Source: Pedobacter ginsengisoli
Lineage (GTDB): Bacteria > Bacteroidota > Bacteroidia > Sphingobacteriales > Sphingobacteriaceae
Length of the DNA: 64,000 nt
Direction: 5' to 3'
Assembly: GCF_002736205.1 (NCBI RefSeq)
Contig: NZ_CP024091.1
Coordinates: 2,232,001 to 2,296,000, forward strand
Positions 7,559 to 16,220 of the stretch are shown here, in pieces. A program made the position numbers and the translations under genes. The notes beneath the pieces are model-generated. The model was not told where the DNA came from. It saw only the letters and a program-made list of their open reading frames with translations, and made no database searches. Position 1 is the first letter of the stretch, and the number at the start of each line of letters is the position of its first letter.

Positions 7559-9300
7559 TGAGATTAAAAATAATCATAGCCCTATTATTTATAACCGGAT
7601 ATTGTAATGCCCAGTTTTCTGTATCCAACTATATGCGTAATTTGGATAGAAGGGTTGATCTGGATATAAAGCAACAACCGATCTCTGAGGTGCTCAATAA
7701 AATGAGTAAGGTAGGCGACTTCTATTTCTCTTACACTGGGTCTTTGTTTAAACAGGACAGCATAGTAAACATGAAGGTGAAAAACATGCAGGTTAGAGAT
7801 ATACTTGACCGCCTGTTTAATGGAAAAGTAGATTATAAGGAAACCGGAAAATACATTATTCTTCGTTACGCTGCCAATCACCTTACTATAGAGCCTGAAA
7901 ATATTACTAGCGCCGATAAATTATATATTATTAGCGGTTATGTTATTGATACGGAAACAGGTAAAAAAATAAAACAGGCAAGTGTTTACGAAAAGCGACT
8001 ACTGCAATCTACACTTACAGACAATGAGGGGTATTTTAGGCTTCGTTTTAAGGGCGAACATACTGATGTAACCCTTACAGCCAGTAAAGACACATATAGG
8101 GATACTTCGCTAGTTTTTTTAGCAGATATCACAGTTAAACCGGAGGGTTATAAAGATGAAGATTCTGAACAAGGTGGCGAAGTTTTCAATTCCATTGAGA
8201 ATTCAGGAATCAGCAGATTCTTTATTTCTTCAAAACAAAGGATGCAGAGTTTAAACATACCTGATTTCTTTGCAAATACGCCCTTTCAGGCTTCCCTTAC
8301 CCCTGGTTTAAGCACACACGGCATAATGAGTTCGCAGGTGATAAATAAAGTATCGCTGAATGTTTTAGGTGGTTATACTGCGGGAACAGACGGTGTTGAA
8401 GTGGCTGGCCTGTTTAACTTAACCAAAGGAAATGTTAAAAAGTTACAGATAGCCGGGTTATTTAATGGTGTTGGTGGCTCTGTAGATGGTGTGCAGGTGG
8501 CCGGTCTGCTTAATGATGTAAGAACAAATGTTAAAGGTGTGCAGGTGGCAGGATTCTTAAATCATGTAAAAGAGAAGGTCGAGGGTTTTCAGATAGCAGG
8601 TTTTGGTAATGTAGTATCCAAAGAGATGAAGGGTATACAAATTGCCGGTTTTGGAAACCTTACTTCTAAAAACCTTAATGGAATGCAAATAGCCGGCTTT
8701 GGCAATATGACCTCTCAACGAATGAAAGGAACTCAGATAGCGGGTTTCTTTAATTACGCAAAGGAAATGGATGGTTTACAGATTAGTATTGTAAATATTT
8801 CCGGAAAGTCTGATGGTTATAGCATAGGCCTGGTCAACTATGTTCATCATGGCTATCATAAGCTTAGTTTTTCTACCAACGAAACTATTAATGCAAATGC
8901 ATCATTTAAAATGGGCAATGCGAAATTGTACAATATCATATTGGTTGGAAAAAACTTTGCCGATTCTGCTAACATCGAAACTGCAGGCCTGGGCTTTGGC
9001 CATGATTTTATTATCAGCAACAGGTTCTCTGTAGCTGCCGAGATAACTTCTCAGTATTTATACCTGGGTAATTGGGATTATTCAAACTTCCTGCACAGGT
9101 TCCAAACCAATCTCCAAATTCAGCTGGTTAAAGGAATAGCATTATTTGGCGGACCGATATATTCCATTTATCGTTCAGAAGCACCTGAAGGTTCAAGCGG
9201 CAAAGGCTACAAGCAAAATATTGCCCCCGCAAAGCATGATTACATTAGCAAAAGAGCCAAAGGCTGGATTGGTTGGAATGTAGGTATTACAATTATGTAG
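7558..9300 (+). CDS. STN-domain surface-repeat protein, presumed partner of the FecR anti-sigma factor
   Basis: 580 residues. After a signal peptide (1-18, ending CNAQ) comes an STN domain at about 33-100 (IKQQPISEVLNKMSKVGDF, VRDILDRLFNG). A carboxypeptidase-regulatory-like domain lies at about 122-190 (ISGYVIDTETGKKIKQASV). From about 275 to 425 there are eight 15-residue repeats with core (V/I)AG(L/F)xN, then a beta-rich C-terminal domain similar to that of the gene at 3247. No TonB plug or full 22-strand barrel is present, so this is not an ordinary TonB-dependent transducer. Coupling to fecR by a one-base overlap supports a shared signalling role. Its 3' end overlaps the convergent sirtuin gene by 8 bases. 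Confidence 0.82.
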   Translation: MRLKIIIALLFITGYCNAQFSVSNYMRNLDRRVDLDIKQQPISEVLNKMSKVGDFYFSYTGSLFKQDSIVNMKVKNMQVRDILDRLFNGKVDYKETGKYIILRYAANHLTIEPENITSADKLYIISGYVIDTETGKKIKQASVYEKRLLQSTLTDNEGYFRLRFKGEHTDVTLTASKDTYRDTSLVFLADITVKPEGYKDEDSEQGGEVFNSIENSGISRFFISSKQRMQSLNIPDFFANTPFQASLTPGLSTHGIMSSQVINKVSLNVLGGYTAGTDGVEVAGLFNLTKGNVKKLQIAGLFNGVGGSVDGVQVAGLLNDVRTNVKGVQVAGFLNHVKEKVEGFQIAGFGNVVSKEMKGIQIAGFGNLTSKNLNGMQIAGFGNMTSQRMKGTQIAGFFNYAKEMDGLQISIVNISGKSDGYSIGLVNYVHHGYHKLSFSTNETINANASFKMGNAKLYNIILVGKNFADSANIETAGLGFGHDFIISNRFSVAAEITSQYLYLGNWDYSNFLHRFQTNLQIQLVKGIALFGGPIYSIYRSEAPEGSSGKGYKQNIAPAKHDYISKRAKGWIGWNVGITIM

Positions 9301-9982
9301 CAGTTAACATTTTTACAACTTCTGCAACTCCTGCTGTTGCTGCTTTTTCTATCTTAACAATATTCTTATATCGGTCTACCTCAGGTATTTTAGGATCAAT
9401 TATATATTTAACTGTAGTTCGGGGAACAAAGTTTATTAATCCTGCTGCCGGATAAACAGCCAAAGAAGTTCCAATCAACATAAAAACATGTGCTTTTGAA
9501 CAAATTTTAGTAGCGGGACCTATCATAGGTACATCTTCTCCAAACCAAACAACATGAGGTCTTAATTGCGAACCTAGTTCACAGTACGTTCCTGTTTTAA
9601 GTTCCCATCCATTTATGGGATAGGTTAGTTCAGGATTTATGTCTGATTGAGATCGGGTAATTACACCGTGTAAATGGGTAACATTTGACGAGCCTGCTCG
9701 TTCATGCAAATCATCAATGTTTTGGGTAATAATCTGTACATCAAAAAATGCTTCTAGGTCTGCAAGGGCCCTGTGAGCCGCATTTGGTTCGGCTTCCAGC
9801 ACTTGCTTTCTTCTTTGATTATAGAAGTCCTGTACCATTGCAGGATTACGTTTCCAGGCCTCTGGGGTGGCCACATCATACACGTTGTACCCTTCCCATA
9901 GTCCATCGGTATCTCTAAAGGTTTTTAAACCGCTTTCTGCGCTAATGCCTGCCCCTGTTAGCACCACAAGTTTCCTTTTCAT
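9293..9982 (-). CDS. SIR2-family NAD-dependent protein deacylase (sirtuin), class III-like
   Basis: 229 residues, usual length for bacterial sirtuins. The NAD-binding motif GAGISAESGLKTFRD lies at residues 10-24, TQNID at 86-90 and the catalytic His at 105 (HLHG). Y54 and R57 (FYNQRR) match the Tyr-x-x-Arg pair that in SIRT5/CobB-type enzymes favours negatively charged acyl groups such as succinyl-lysine. The usual two CxxC zinc motifs are missing; only isolated cysteines remain (C134, C158), so the zinc ribbon has been lost. It lies 27 bases downstream of a hairpin terminator that ends the B12 operon, so co-transcription is uncertain. Confidence 0.9.
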   Translation of the reverse strand: MKRKLVVLTGAGISAESGLKTFRDTDGLWEGYNVYDVATPEAWKRNPAMVQDFYNQRRKQVLEAEPNAAHRALADLEAFFDVQIITQNIDDLHERAGSSNVTHLHGVITRSQSDINPELTYPINGWELKTGTYCELGSQLRPHVVWFGEDVPMIGPATKICSKAHVFMLIGTSLAVYPAAGLINFVPRTTVKYIIDPKIPEVDRYKNIVKIEKAATAGVAEVVKMLTAT

Positions 9983-10009
9983 AAATATTCTAATTCTTCA
10001 TTAACGTAA

Positions 10010-10036
10010 GAAGGCTGTTCCAAAAGAACAGCCTTC
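10010..10036 (-). terminator. Hairpin terminator after the B12 operon
   Basis: An 11-base perfect stem (GAAGGCTGTTC / GAACAGCCTTC) with a five-base loop lies between the DUF6580 gene and the sirtuin gene. There is no long T-run, so it may be a partial terminator or an RNA-stabilising hairpin. Confidence 0.6.
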
Positions 10037-10065
10037 AATATAATAAATACTTTACTGACAATTAA

Positions 10066-10647
10066 TTATACTGCTGTATTTGCTGACAAGCTTAAACTAG
10101 GATACTTTGCCCTTAAAACTTCAAATGCTCCAAACATGATCGCACCGTATGCCAAAGTTCCATAAAGAAATAGCCTTTCATAAGGTATTGCCGCACCTAA
10201 ACATTTAATATATCCGGCAAATGTAGGTTCGTACAATCCCGGGAAATACATAACTCCAATATCGGCAACTATCCAGTGTACAAGAACTGCCAGTACAGCT
10301 GCACCAAGAAAACTTAATACAGTTACTTTTTTAATGATAAGTTTAGCAACCAAAACCATTAGCACAAACGCAATATATGTCCAGTACCAGCCAGCATAAA
10401 AGAAGCCGTAACCAGATGTTTTTGCAATAAAAATATCGCTTAACAATAAAAGCACCAATGGAAATCCAAATGCTTTGTAATTGTTATTAAAATATGCTCC
10501 TCCAAATAAGGCTATCGCCCCCACGGCAGAGAAATTTGCAATTTCCTTGAAATTATCAGAAAGCGGGGCAGCAACACGAATCAGGCTGATCGCAACAATA
10601 ATTAACAAAAGAATAGCAGTACGTGGATTGAATTTAAATTCCGACAT
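10066..10647 (-). CDS. DUF6580-type polytopic membrane protein, last gene of the B12 operon
   Basis: About 193 residues from the ATG at 10647; the upstream TTG at 10668 is less likely. It has five to six hydrophobic helices, with NFSAVGAIALFGGAYF and FPLVLLLLSD between helices 1 and 3 and a Trp/Tyr-rich turn (GWYWTYIAF). This matches the DUF6580 putative transport family in size and sequence. Its layout resembles small substrate-binding membrane components of ECF-type vitamin transporters. It ends the operon governed by the cobalamin riboswitch, and no BtuCD ABC genes are present in the window, so a role in inner-membrane corrinoid uptake is a reasonable inference, not proven. Confidence 0.7.
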   Translation of the reverse strand: MSEFKFNPRTAILLLIIVAISLIRVAAPLSDNFKEIANFSAVGAIALFGGAYFNNNYKAFGFPLVLLLLSDIFIAKTSGYGFFYAGWYWTYIAFVLMVLVAKLIIKKVTVLSFLGAAVLAVLVHWIVADIGVMYFPGLYEPTFAGYIKCLGAAIPYERLFLYGTLAYGAIMFGAFEVLRAKYPSLSLSANTAV

Positions 10648-10665
10648 ATTTTTAAGATTATAACG

Positions 10666-10673
10666 CAAAGTTA
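10666..10673 (-). promoter_or_regulatory. Possible internal -7 box (TAACTTTG) before the DUF6580 gene
   Basis: TAACTTTG on the minus strand fits TAnnTTTG and lies 18 bases before the ATG at 10647, inside the gap after the preceding lipoprotein gene. It may give the transporter gene riboswitch-independent expression. No -33 match was found. Confidence 0.3.
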
Positions 10674-10691
10674 TATTATTTCCCTTATATT

Positions 10692-11783
10692 TTAATGAAA
10701 CACAAACATTGCCGGAAAATAATATCCTTCGTAAGGAATCTGTTTAGCCAACTTACCCGAAGTAGCATCATAAAAATAAATATTGTTTACTGCGTAGTTA
10801 GCTCCATATCCGTCCTGAACAGTTGTTGTAACAATCTGATTTGTTTTAGCGTAATAACCCAGGTTCTTTTTATAAAAAGATTGCTTATCCGGAGTAGTTA
10901 TAAAAGGCTGATCTAATGAAGCTTTATTTCCTTCTATATACCTATACAACATTTTACCACCGCCAAAAGAAGGCGACTTTAGAAGGAAAACTGTATTTTC
11001 TTTAGTAGATGCTATTATTGGCGATGAAAACCAGGCAAACCATGTGCTTGCAGGCGTAAAAGGCAATTCTACACTATCGGTAGCCAAGGTTAAAGGATCG
11101 GAGTTATAAAGGAATTTTCCTTTTGTATACCATACCTTATTGTTTGGAGTTTGAGCAAAGCCCAGTGAAACATTCTTTATCTTTTTGGCTACTGTGAGGT
11201 CTGCGGCATTGTAAATTACCGCTCCCTCTGATTGAGAAAGTGTATAAACATATTTTCCGGCTTTTAACATATCACCTGTCTGGCCGCTGGTTCCAGCAAG
11301 TTGTGTAGGTGCATCGTAAGTTTTAAGGTTAACTTTAAAAATACCTTTACTGCTGCTTAAAAGTCCATTATTTTCATCAAGCCCCACAAAAGCACGCCAA
11401 TCACTCTGAGGAGATGCAGGAATTCTACCAACTTCTTTAAGTGTCTTAGCATCAGCCACTACAACGGGGCCACCTATTTTACTTACAACATATAGGTTTT
11501 TGTTAAATATGGTTGCAAATTGCATAGTTGAGCTTTTAGGTTCAAAGTCTTTTCCTGGGTTTTCTTTCTGAAAAACACTGTCTTTTAATGAGCCTGAAGC
11601 AGCGTCAAAAAAGCTTACTGAACCTGTACCATGGCCATACCAGCCTTCGTTAATCACAAAAAATCCATTTTCAAATTTTCCTTGTTCTGGTTCTTGAATT
11701 TCTTTGTTATCCTTTTTACAAGAAAATAGTGTTCCGGCTAATACTGTAAGTAAAAGCGTTTTTTTTAAAATAATGTTATTCAT
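10692..11783 (-). CDS. DUF5074-like beta-propeller lipoprotein (third BtuG-like protein)
   Basis: 363 residues with a lipoprotein signal (LAGTLFSC, Cys at 22) followed by charged residues (KKDNKE), as in exported Bacteroidota lipoproteins. The rest is a run of short beta-rich blades with GxFVINEGWYGHGTGSVSFFD near residues 40-60, the same opening block as in the two other propeller genes of this operon. DUF5074/YncE-like propellers next to btuB include BtuG of Bacteroides, a surface lipoprotein that binds B12 very tightly and hands it to BtuB. This copy is the most divergent of the three and has no partner lipoprotein after it. Confidence 0.8.
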   Translation of the reverse strand: MNNIILKKTLLLTVLAGTLFSCKKDNKEIQEPEQGKFENGFFVINEGWYGHGTGSVSFFDAASGSLKDSVFQKENPGKDFEPKSSTMQFATIFNKNLYVVSKIGGPVVVADAKTLKEVGRIPASPQSDWRAFVGLDENNGLLSSSKGIFKVNLKTYDAPTQLAGTSGQTGDMLKAGKYVYTLSQSEGAVIYNAADLTVAKKIKNVSLGFAQTPNNKVWYTKGKFLYNSDPLTLATDSVELPFTPASTWFAWFSSPIIASTKENTVFLLKSPSFGGGKMLYRYIEGNKASLDQPFITTPDKQSFYKKNLGYYAKTNQIVTTTVQDGYGANYAVNNIYFYDATSGKLAKQIPYEGYYFPAMFVFH

Positions 11784-11847
11784 TTAAGAGTTTTGATTTT
11801 TGAGAGCGGCTTATTATAAAATTGATTAAATTATTAATTGGGGGGAT

Positions 11848-12948
11848 TTATTTGGCCAGATTTAAATCAGCAACACCTATTATTTCTGTTGACAGCTCAC
11901 CTAACCAACCAAGATCTGCCTGGATACCTGTTTGAATTTTGATGAAATCTATACCTGCAAGGTGTACCACTTTTCCATCTTTATCAATGGCATTGGCAAT
12001 ATCTATATTATCGCCGCCTACTTTATTGTCGGCATATCCAAATTCAAAAGGTTTACTTGTAATATATGTTGGTGTTTGTGGATTTATATGTGATGAAGGC
12101 AGCAATGCTCCTTTAAGTGTGTATTCGTTTCCTGTTATCCATGACGGAAAAGCCTGAGAAGTACCTGCAATAGTAACTACCCCTGTTTTTCCTTTATTGT
12201 CTTTCCATAATACATTACCGCCTGTGGCTGGTTTTGTATAAGTTACTTCATAATCGCGGATATATCCTTCATTACCAAACTCACTTCCTTTTAGTTCATA
12301 CCAGGTATCATCCGGTTTACCATTTCCATTCTCATCCTGCATTACCCACACCACACCCGGCTCTGCCCAGTTAGCCTGTGCATTACCATAAATAACGATA
12401 TCGTCTTTCTGATTTTCATTAATTACAGTGTGGTCAAAACCTAGCACAATATAGCCTCCCCAGGCACCAAGCGACACTATACCTTCTTTACCTTCAAGGC
12501 TTTTTGCACCTTCAAGTGTTCCTATAGATTTGTTGGTAAACTGTCCTGGAGCAGGTAAATATTCAAATACTTTGGTTACGTAATTATTGCTTCCCGGATT
12601 TGAAGGTACAGTTGGTATGCCTACATTAACCACATACTTATAGTTAAAAGAGCCACTGCTATTGGTAGCAGTGTACTCTACGTTATATATACCTGCTTTT
12701 AGTGGTGTAAAATCGTACGATGAGCCAGTACTGGTAACTTCCCCATCTAATTTCCACTCCTCATCATAAACCTTGTTATTTACATTAAATGCTAAAAATG
12801 CAATCTTTTCGTTAACCCTCCCATTTATGGGGCTATCTTCTATTTTCATTTTAACAACTGGTGCCTGCTCTGCATCCTCGTCTTTTGTACATGCAGATAG
12901 AACACTAATGCTCAATAAAATGAAAAGCAAGTAATATTTAATGTTCAT
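11848..12948 (-). CDS. Partner surface lipoprotein with N-terminal PKD-like domain (B12 operon)
   Basis: About 366 residues from the ATG at 12948 (an ATG at 12972 would put eight residues before the signal peptide). The lipobox LSAC is followed by TKDEDAE. Residues about 30-115 form a PKD/Ig-like beta sandwich. The remaining 240 residues match the lipoprotein at 14139 closely: FEYLPAPGQF, VSLGAWGGYIVLGFDH, then DENGNGKPDDTWYEL, which looks like a calcium-binding loop, and NVLWKDNKGKTG. Related 'cell surface proteins' accompany btuB/btuG in Bacteroides B12 loci. A B12-capture or receptor-lid role is inferred. Confidence 0.75.
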   Translation of the reverse strand: MNIKYYLLFILLSISVLSACTKDEDAEQAPVVKMKIEDSPINGRVNEKIAFLAFNVNNKVYDEEWKLDGEVTSTGSSYDFTPLKAGIYNVEYTATNSSGSFNYKYVVNVGIPTVPSNPGSNNYVTKVFEYLPAPGQFTNKSIGTLEGAKSLEGKEGIVSLGAWGGYIVLGFDHTVINENQKDDIVIYGNAQANWAEPGVVWVMQDENGNGKPDDTWYELKGSEFGNEGYIRDYEVTYTKPATGGNVLWKDNKGKTGVVTIAGTSQAFPSWITGNEYTLKGALLPSSHINPQTPTYITSKPFEFGYADNKVGGDNIDIANAIDKDGKVVHLAGIDFIKIQTGIQADLGWLGELSTEIIGVADLNLAK

Positions 12949-12977
12949 AACAAGGTTATTTAAGCAATACAATATCG

Positions 12978-14087
12978 TTATTTATAGCTATAATTAAATA
13001 CTGCACTTTGAGGCGAACCACCTGTAGCAAACTCAAACTTTATTTTACCATCGGCACCAAAGCAAAAGAACTTACCTGTAGCGGCATAACCATTTGCATC
13101 TCCAACATAAACATCATTGTTTAGTGTATTAACGGTAACACCATAAGGTGTTTTAATCACTGTCTGATCTGTAACAAAATTCCCATTAATTGTACCATTA
13201 GATATGTTAAATGTTTTAAAATATGGATCCAGATAATCGCCAATTACAAAGCCTTTTGTTCCGGTAACATTTAAATATTCTAAACTCACTTCATTAGAAC
13301 TAACTTTTGTATCTGTTACGCTACTTAACTTAACAAGCTGAGCTGGAACATCTGAATAATTTCCTTTTACAATAGTAAACAGATCGCCATTTTCAGTTGC
13401 GCCAATTTTAGTAGGATTAAAACCAACGTTTATATCCAATTTCTTAGTAAATGTATTTAAATCTACTACAGAAACTGATGTATTGTTAGGACTAGGATAG
13501 TAGAAATGATTAGAATTTGTTACGTATAGCTTACCGTTTACAATAGCTAAACCTTCCAATGCGCCACCAACCGAAATTCTCGATTCAATAGTTAAACTTG
13601 CAGTATCAATTTTACTGATATAACCATCATAACCAGAAACATATGCTTTGTTTTTGTAGAACCCTACATAACGTGGCATAAAATCTTTGCTATCATCAAA
13701 GAAAGGAATTCTTTTAATTGATTTTCCTGTTGCAATATTAATAACCTCTATATAAGAATCCTTATTTGTATCCTTAGCTCCGGTAACAACACAATACATT
13801 TTGCTACCGTATTGTTTTAAATCGCTGGCATCAGTACCTAATGGAATTCCATTTTTCTGTTCAAAATAATTCTGAGTTACAGCTTTTGTGGCAATATCAT
13901 AGTAAGTAATAGAGCTGTTATTTGCCTGACCAAAAGATCCCTCGCATAATACATACAAACCATTTGTAGAAACTGGTCGCGGATCTATTGCCGGAAGTTT
14001 ATCTTTTTTACAGGATGCTAATCCTAATACACAGCCAAGAATTGCAAAAAAAGCTGGCTTTCTATAGTTAAGTAATGATTGATTCAT
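12978..14087 (-). CDS. DUF5074/YncE-like beta-propeller lipoprotein (second BtuG-like protein)
   Basis: 369 residues. The lipobox is GLASC (Cys 26), then KKDKLP. The propeller begins with GLYVLCEGSFGQANNSSITY and continues with repeated blades such as SYIEVINIATGKSIKRI and TSVSVVDLNTFTKKLDINV. The family forms seven-bladed propellers, and in BtuG this fold holds cobalamin on the cell surface. It is followed after 29 bases by its partner lipoprotein and preceded by the other partner at 14139, so propellers and partners alternate along the operon. Confidence 0.83.
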   Translation of the reverse strand: MNQSLLNYRKPAFFAILGCVLGLASCKKDKLPAIDPRPVSTNGLYVLCEGSFGQANNSSITYYDIATKAVTQNYFEQKNGIPLGTDASDLKQYGSKMYCVVTGAKDTNKDSYIEVINIATGKSIKRIPFFDDSKDFMPRYVGFYKNKAYVSGYDGYISKIDTASLTIESRISVGGALEGLAIVNGKLYVTNSNHFYYPSPNNTSVSVVDLNTFTKKLDINVGFNPTKIGATENGDLFTIVKGNYSDVPAQLVKLSSVTDTKVSSNEVSLEYLNVTGTKGFVIGDYLDPYFKTFNISNGTINGNFVTDQTVIKTPYGVTVNTLNNDVYVGDANGYAATGKFFCFGADGKIKFEFATGGSPQSAVFNYSYK

Positions 14088-14138
14088 GATTTTTATTGTG
14101 TTTTATGTTATTATTAGTTTTTTATTCTGATATGTTGG

Positions 14139-15053
14139 TTATTTTATATTTAAATCTGCTGCTCCCCCTACTTCTGTAGATATTTCGCCTAGTAAAGTAT
14201 TGCCTTTTTCATTTTGACCGGTATAAACTTTTATAAAATCAACAGCATTAAGGCTTATTGCTTTACCGTTTTTATCAATTGCATTCGACAAGTCGAACGA
14301 GTTATAACGTTTAGTGGCATAATCGTCGCCAGTTGAATAGCTATCTGTATAACCCCATTCAAATGCACTGTTTACAAAAATGCTTCCTATGGTACCCCAT
14401 GTAGATTTCAGTAAGGTACCTTTGAATTTGACACTATCCTGATTTTCAGCAAATAGCGGATAGTAGTTATGATTATGGAATCTGTTCACATCAACACTTC
14501 CTGTCTTTCCTTGGTTATCTTTCCAGGTAACATTTGCAGTCGCCTTTGGGTTATAATAAGTGATTTCATAGTTCTTAATAGTACTTACAGAGCTATGCTC
14601 ACTTCCGGCAAGCTCATACCATTCGTCATCAGGCAAACCATTTCCATTTTTATCCTGACTAACCTGAACAATTCCTGGTTCAGACCATTGTTGTATTGGT
14701 CCTAAAGGATTTCCGTAAATAGCAAGGTCATTGCCTTCATTATTAAGAATAGAATGATCAAAACCAAAAACAATGAAGCCTCCAAAAGCCCCTAAAGATA
14801 CAAGGCTGGTATTTTTAACATCACCTATAATTTTCTGTGCACCATCCGGACTTCCTAATGACTCATTAATAAATTGACCGGGAGCTGGCTGATATTCATA
14901 TATTTTATTAATGAATTTACTGCTGGTACTTGTTACGGGACGCGGAATATAAATGTCTTCATCAACTGCTTTTTCCTTTGAACATGAACTTAAACAAAGC
15001 TGAAAAAGGATAATCGATGAAAGACCAAGAACATTTTTTTGATTGAATCTCAT
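14139..15053 (-). CDS. Partner surface lipoprotein (B12 operon), short form without PKD domain
   Basis: 304 residues. The lipobox is LSSC (Cys 24) followed by SKEKAVDED. From residue 45 it aligns along its full length with the C-terminal part of the protein at 11848: YEYQPAPGQFINESLGS, VSLGAFGGFIVFGFDH, DKNGNGLPDDEWYEL and NVTWKDNQGKTG, ending LGEISTEVGGAADLNIK. The acidic DxNGNGxPDD loop suggests Ca2+ binding. It lies 11 bases after the first propeller gene. The function is unknown; its location argues for a surface corrinoid-binding complex with BtuB. Confidence 0.75.
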   Translation of the reverse strand: MRFNQKNVLGLSSIILFQLCLSSCSKEKAVDEDIYIPRPVTSTSSKFINKIYEYQPAPGQFINESLGSPDGAQKIIGDVKNTSLVSLGAFGGFIVFGFDHSILNNEGNDLAIYGNPLGPIQQWSEPGIVQVSQDKNGNGLPDDEWYELAGSEHSSVSTIKNYEITYYNPKATANVTWKDNQGKTGSVDVNRFHNHNYYPLFAENQDSVKFKGTLLKSTWGTIGSIFVNSAFEWGYTDSYSTGDDYATKRYNSFDLSNAIDKNGKAISLNAVDFIKVYTGQNEKGNTLLGEISTEVGGAADLNIK

Positions 15054-15064
15054 TTTTAATATGG

Positions 15065-16216
15065 TTATTTATATACGAATGCAAAGTGAGCCGGAATATC
15101 TCCGGTAGTAACCGACCATTTCTTTTTCCCCGCCGGATCAAAACAGTAAAGTGTACCCGGCGATACATAATTTCGGGCATCGGTAACTAAAACATCTTTA
15201 GTTATAGGATGAACTGCTATACCATAAGGAATGGTTATTGCTTTATCTGTACCATCGGTTATGAATTGCTTATCTAACAACACCTCGTCTTTAACGTTAA
15301 GCATCCCATAAGTTATTGTGTATTTGGCTTCGTTATAGTTCCATTCAGAGCCATAGTAATAAGCAATATCCCCATCAATAGCAAGGTTATTTACAGCAAT
15401 GTTAAAAGTCTTTTTAACCTGATCTGTTTTAGTATCTATTACAAACATTTTTGAAGGTATATCGTAATAATTCCCTCTTGAGGTTACGTATAGATCACCA
15501 TATTTATCAGCCTTTAACCTATGCAGGTTAATAGCCACGTCAATTTGTTTTGTTACAGTAAATGAGTTCAGATCTATAACAGAAACAGTTCTTTCGTATT
15601 TCTGCGGGCTATACCCGCCTGAATTTGCAACATAAAGCTTTTGGCCAACTACAGCCATTTCTTCAGGTTGTCGGCCTACATCCACTCTTTTTACCTCTGT
15701 TAATGTTGCAGTGTCAATCTGAGCTACAATTCCCTGTGGCGCATTAGGATCCCCTACTGTACCCAGGTATGCGCTCACGTAAGCCTTGCCATTACTAAAT
15801 GTAATGTACCGGCAATTGGTAATGTTAACTTGCTTAATGCGCTTGCCGGTTTTAACATCCAGAACTTCAACTTTATTGGATACATTTACCACCACATAAA
15901 GTTTAGAACCATAAATGGCAATATCGTTTCCAACATCACCTAATCCCTTTACAATTTCCGGATTTACTTCATTATAAATGTTTCGCCTATAAATTCCGGT
16001 AGTATAGTCCAAATAATCCAAAGAGGCCTTATTCATATTCATATTGCCCTCATTTACAATATAAAAACCTTTAACCTGTGCAGACGGATCAGGAGGTAAA
16101 AGGGTCTCCCGCTGTTCAGGAACCGGTTTAAGGTCTTTCCGGCACGATACTGTAAGTCCTAAAAAAGCAACTAGTATTCCTAAACTAATTATATTGAGCA
16201 ATTTGTTCGTTTTCAT
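15065..16216 (-). CDS. BtuG-like beta-propeller surface lipoprotein (first copy, next to btuB)
   Basis: 383 residues. The lipobox is LTVSC (Cys 25) followed by RKDLKP. The propeller has YNCE-type blades: GFYIVNEGNMNMNKASLDYL at about 50-70, then NKVEVLDVKTGKRIKQV, RTVSVIDLNSFTVTKQIDV and a final PGTLYCFDPAGKKKWSV. Of the three propellers this one looks closest to Bacteroides BtuG. It lies only 4 bases downstream of the receptor gene. The expected role is to capture cobalamin outside the cell and deliver it to the BtuB-type receptor. Confidence 0.85.
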   Translation of the reverse strand: MKTNKLLNIISLGILVAFLGLTVSCRKDLKPVPEQRETLLPPDPSAQVKGFYIVNEGNMNMNKASLDYLDYTTGIYRRNIYNEVNPEIVKGLGDVGNDIAIYGSKLYVVVNVSNKVEVLDVKTGKRIKQVNITNCRYITFSNGKAYVSAYLGTVGDPNAPQGIVAQIDTATLTEVKRVDVGRQPEEMAVVGQKLYVANSGGYSPQKYERTVSVIDLNSFTVTKQIDVAINLHRLKADKYGDLYVTSRGNYYDIPSKMFVIDTKTDQVKKTFNIAVNNLAIDGDIAYYYGSEWNYNEAKYTITYGMLNVKDEVLLDKQFITDGTDKAITIPYGIAVHPITKDVLVTDARNYVSPGTLYCFDPAGKKKWSVTTGDIPAHFAFVYK

Positions 16217-16220
16217 CTGC

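Noticed and set aside
7558-9300. TonB-dependent receptor as partner of FecR
   Set aside because: STN domain is present, but no plug motifs or large barrel; the body is made of 15-residue repeats.
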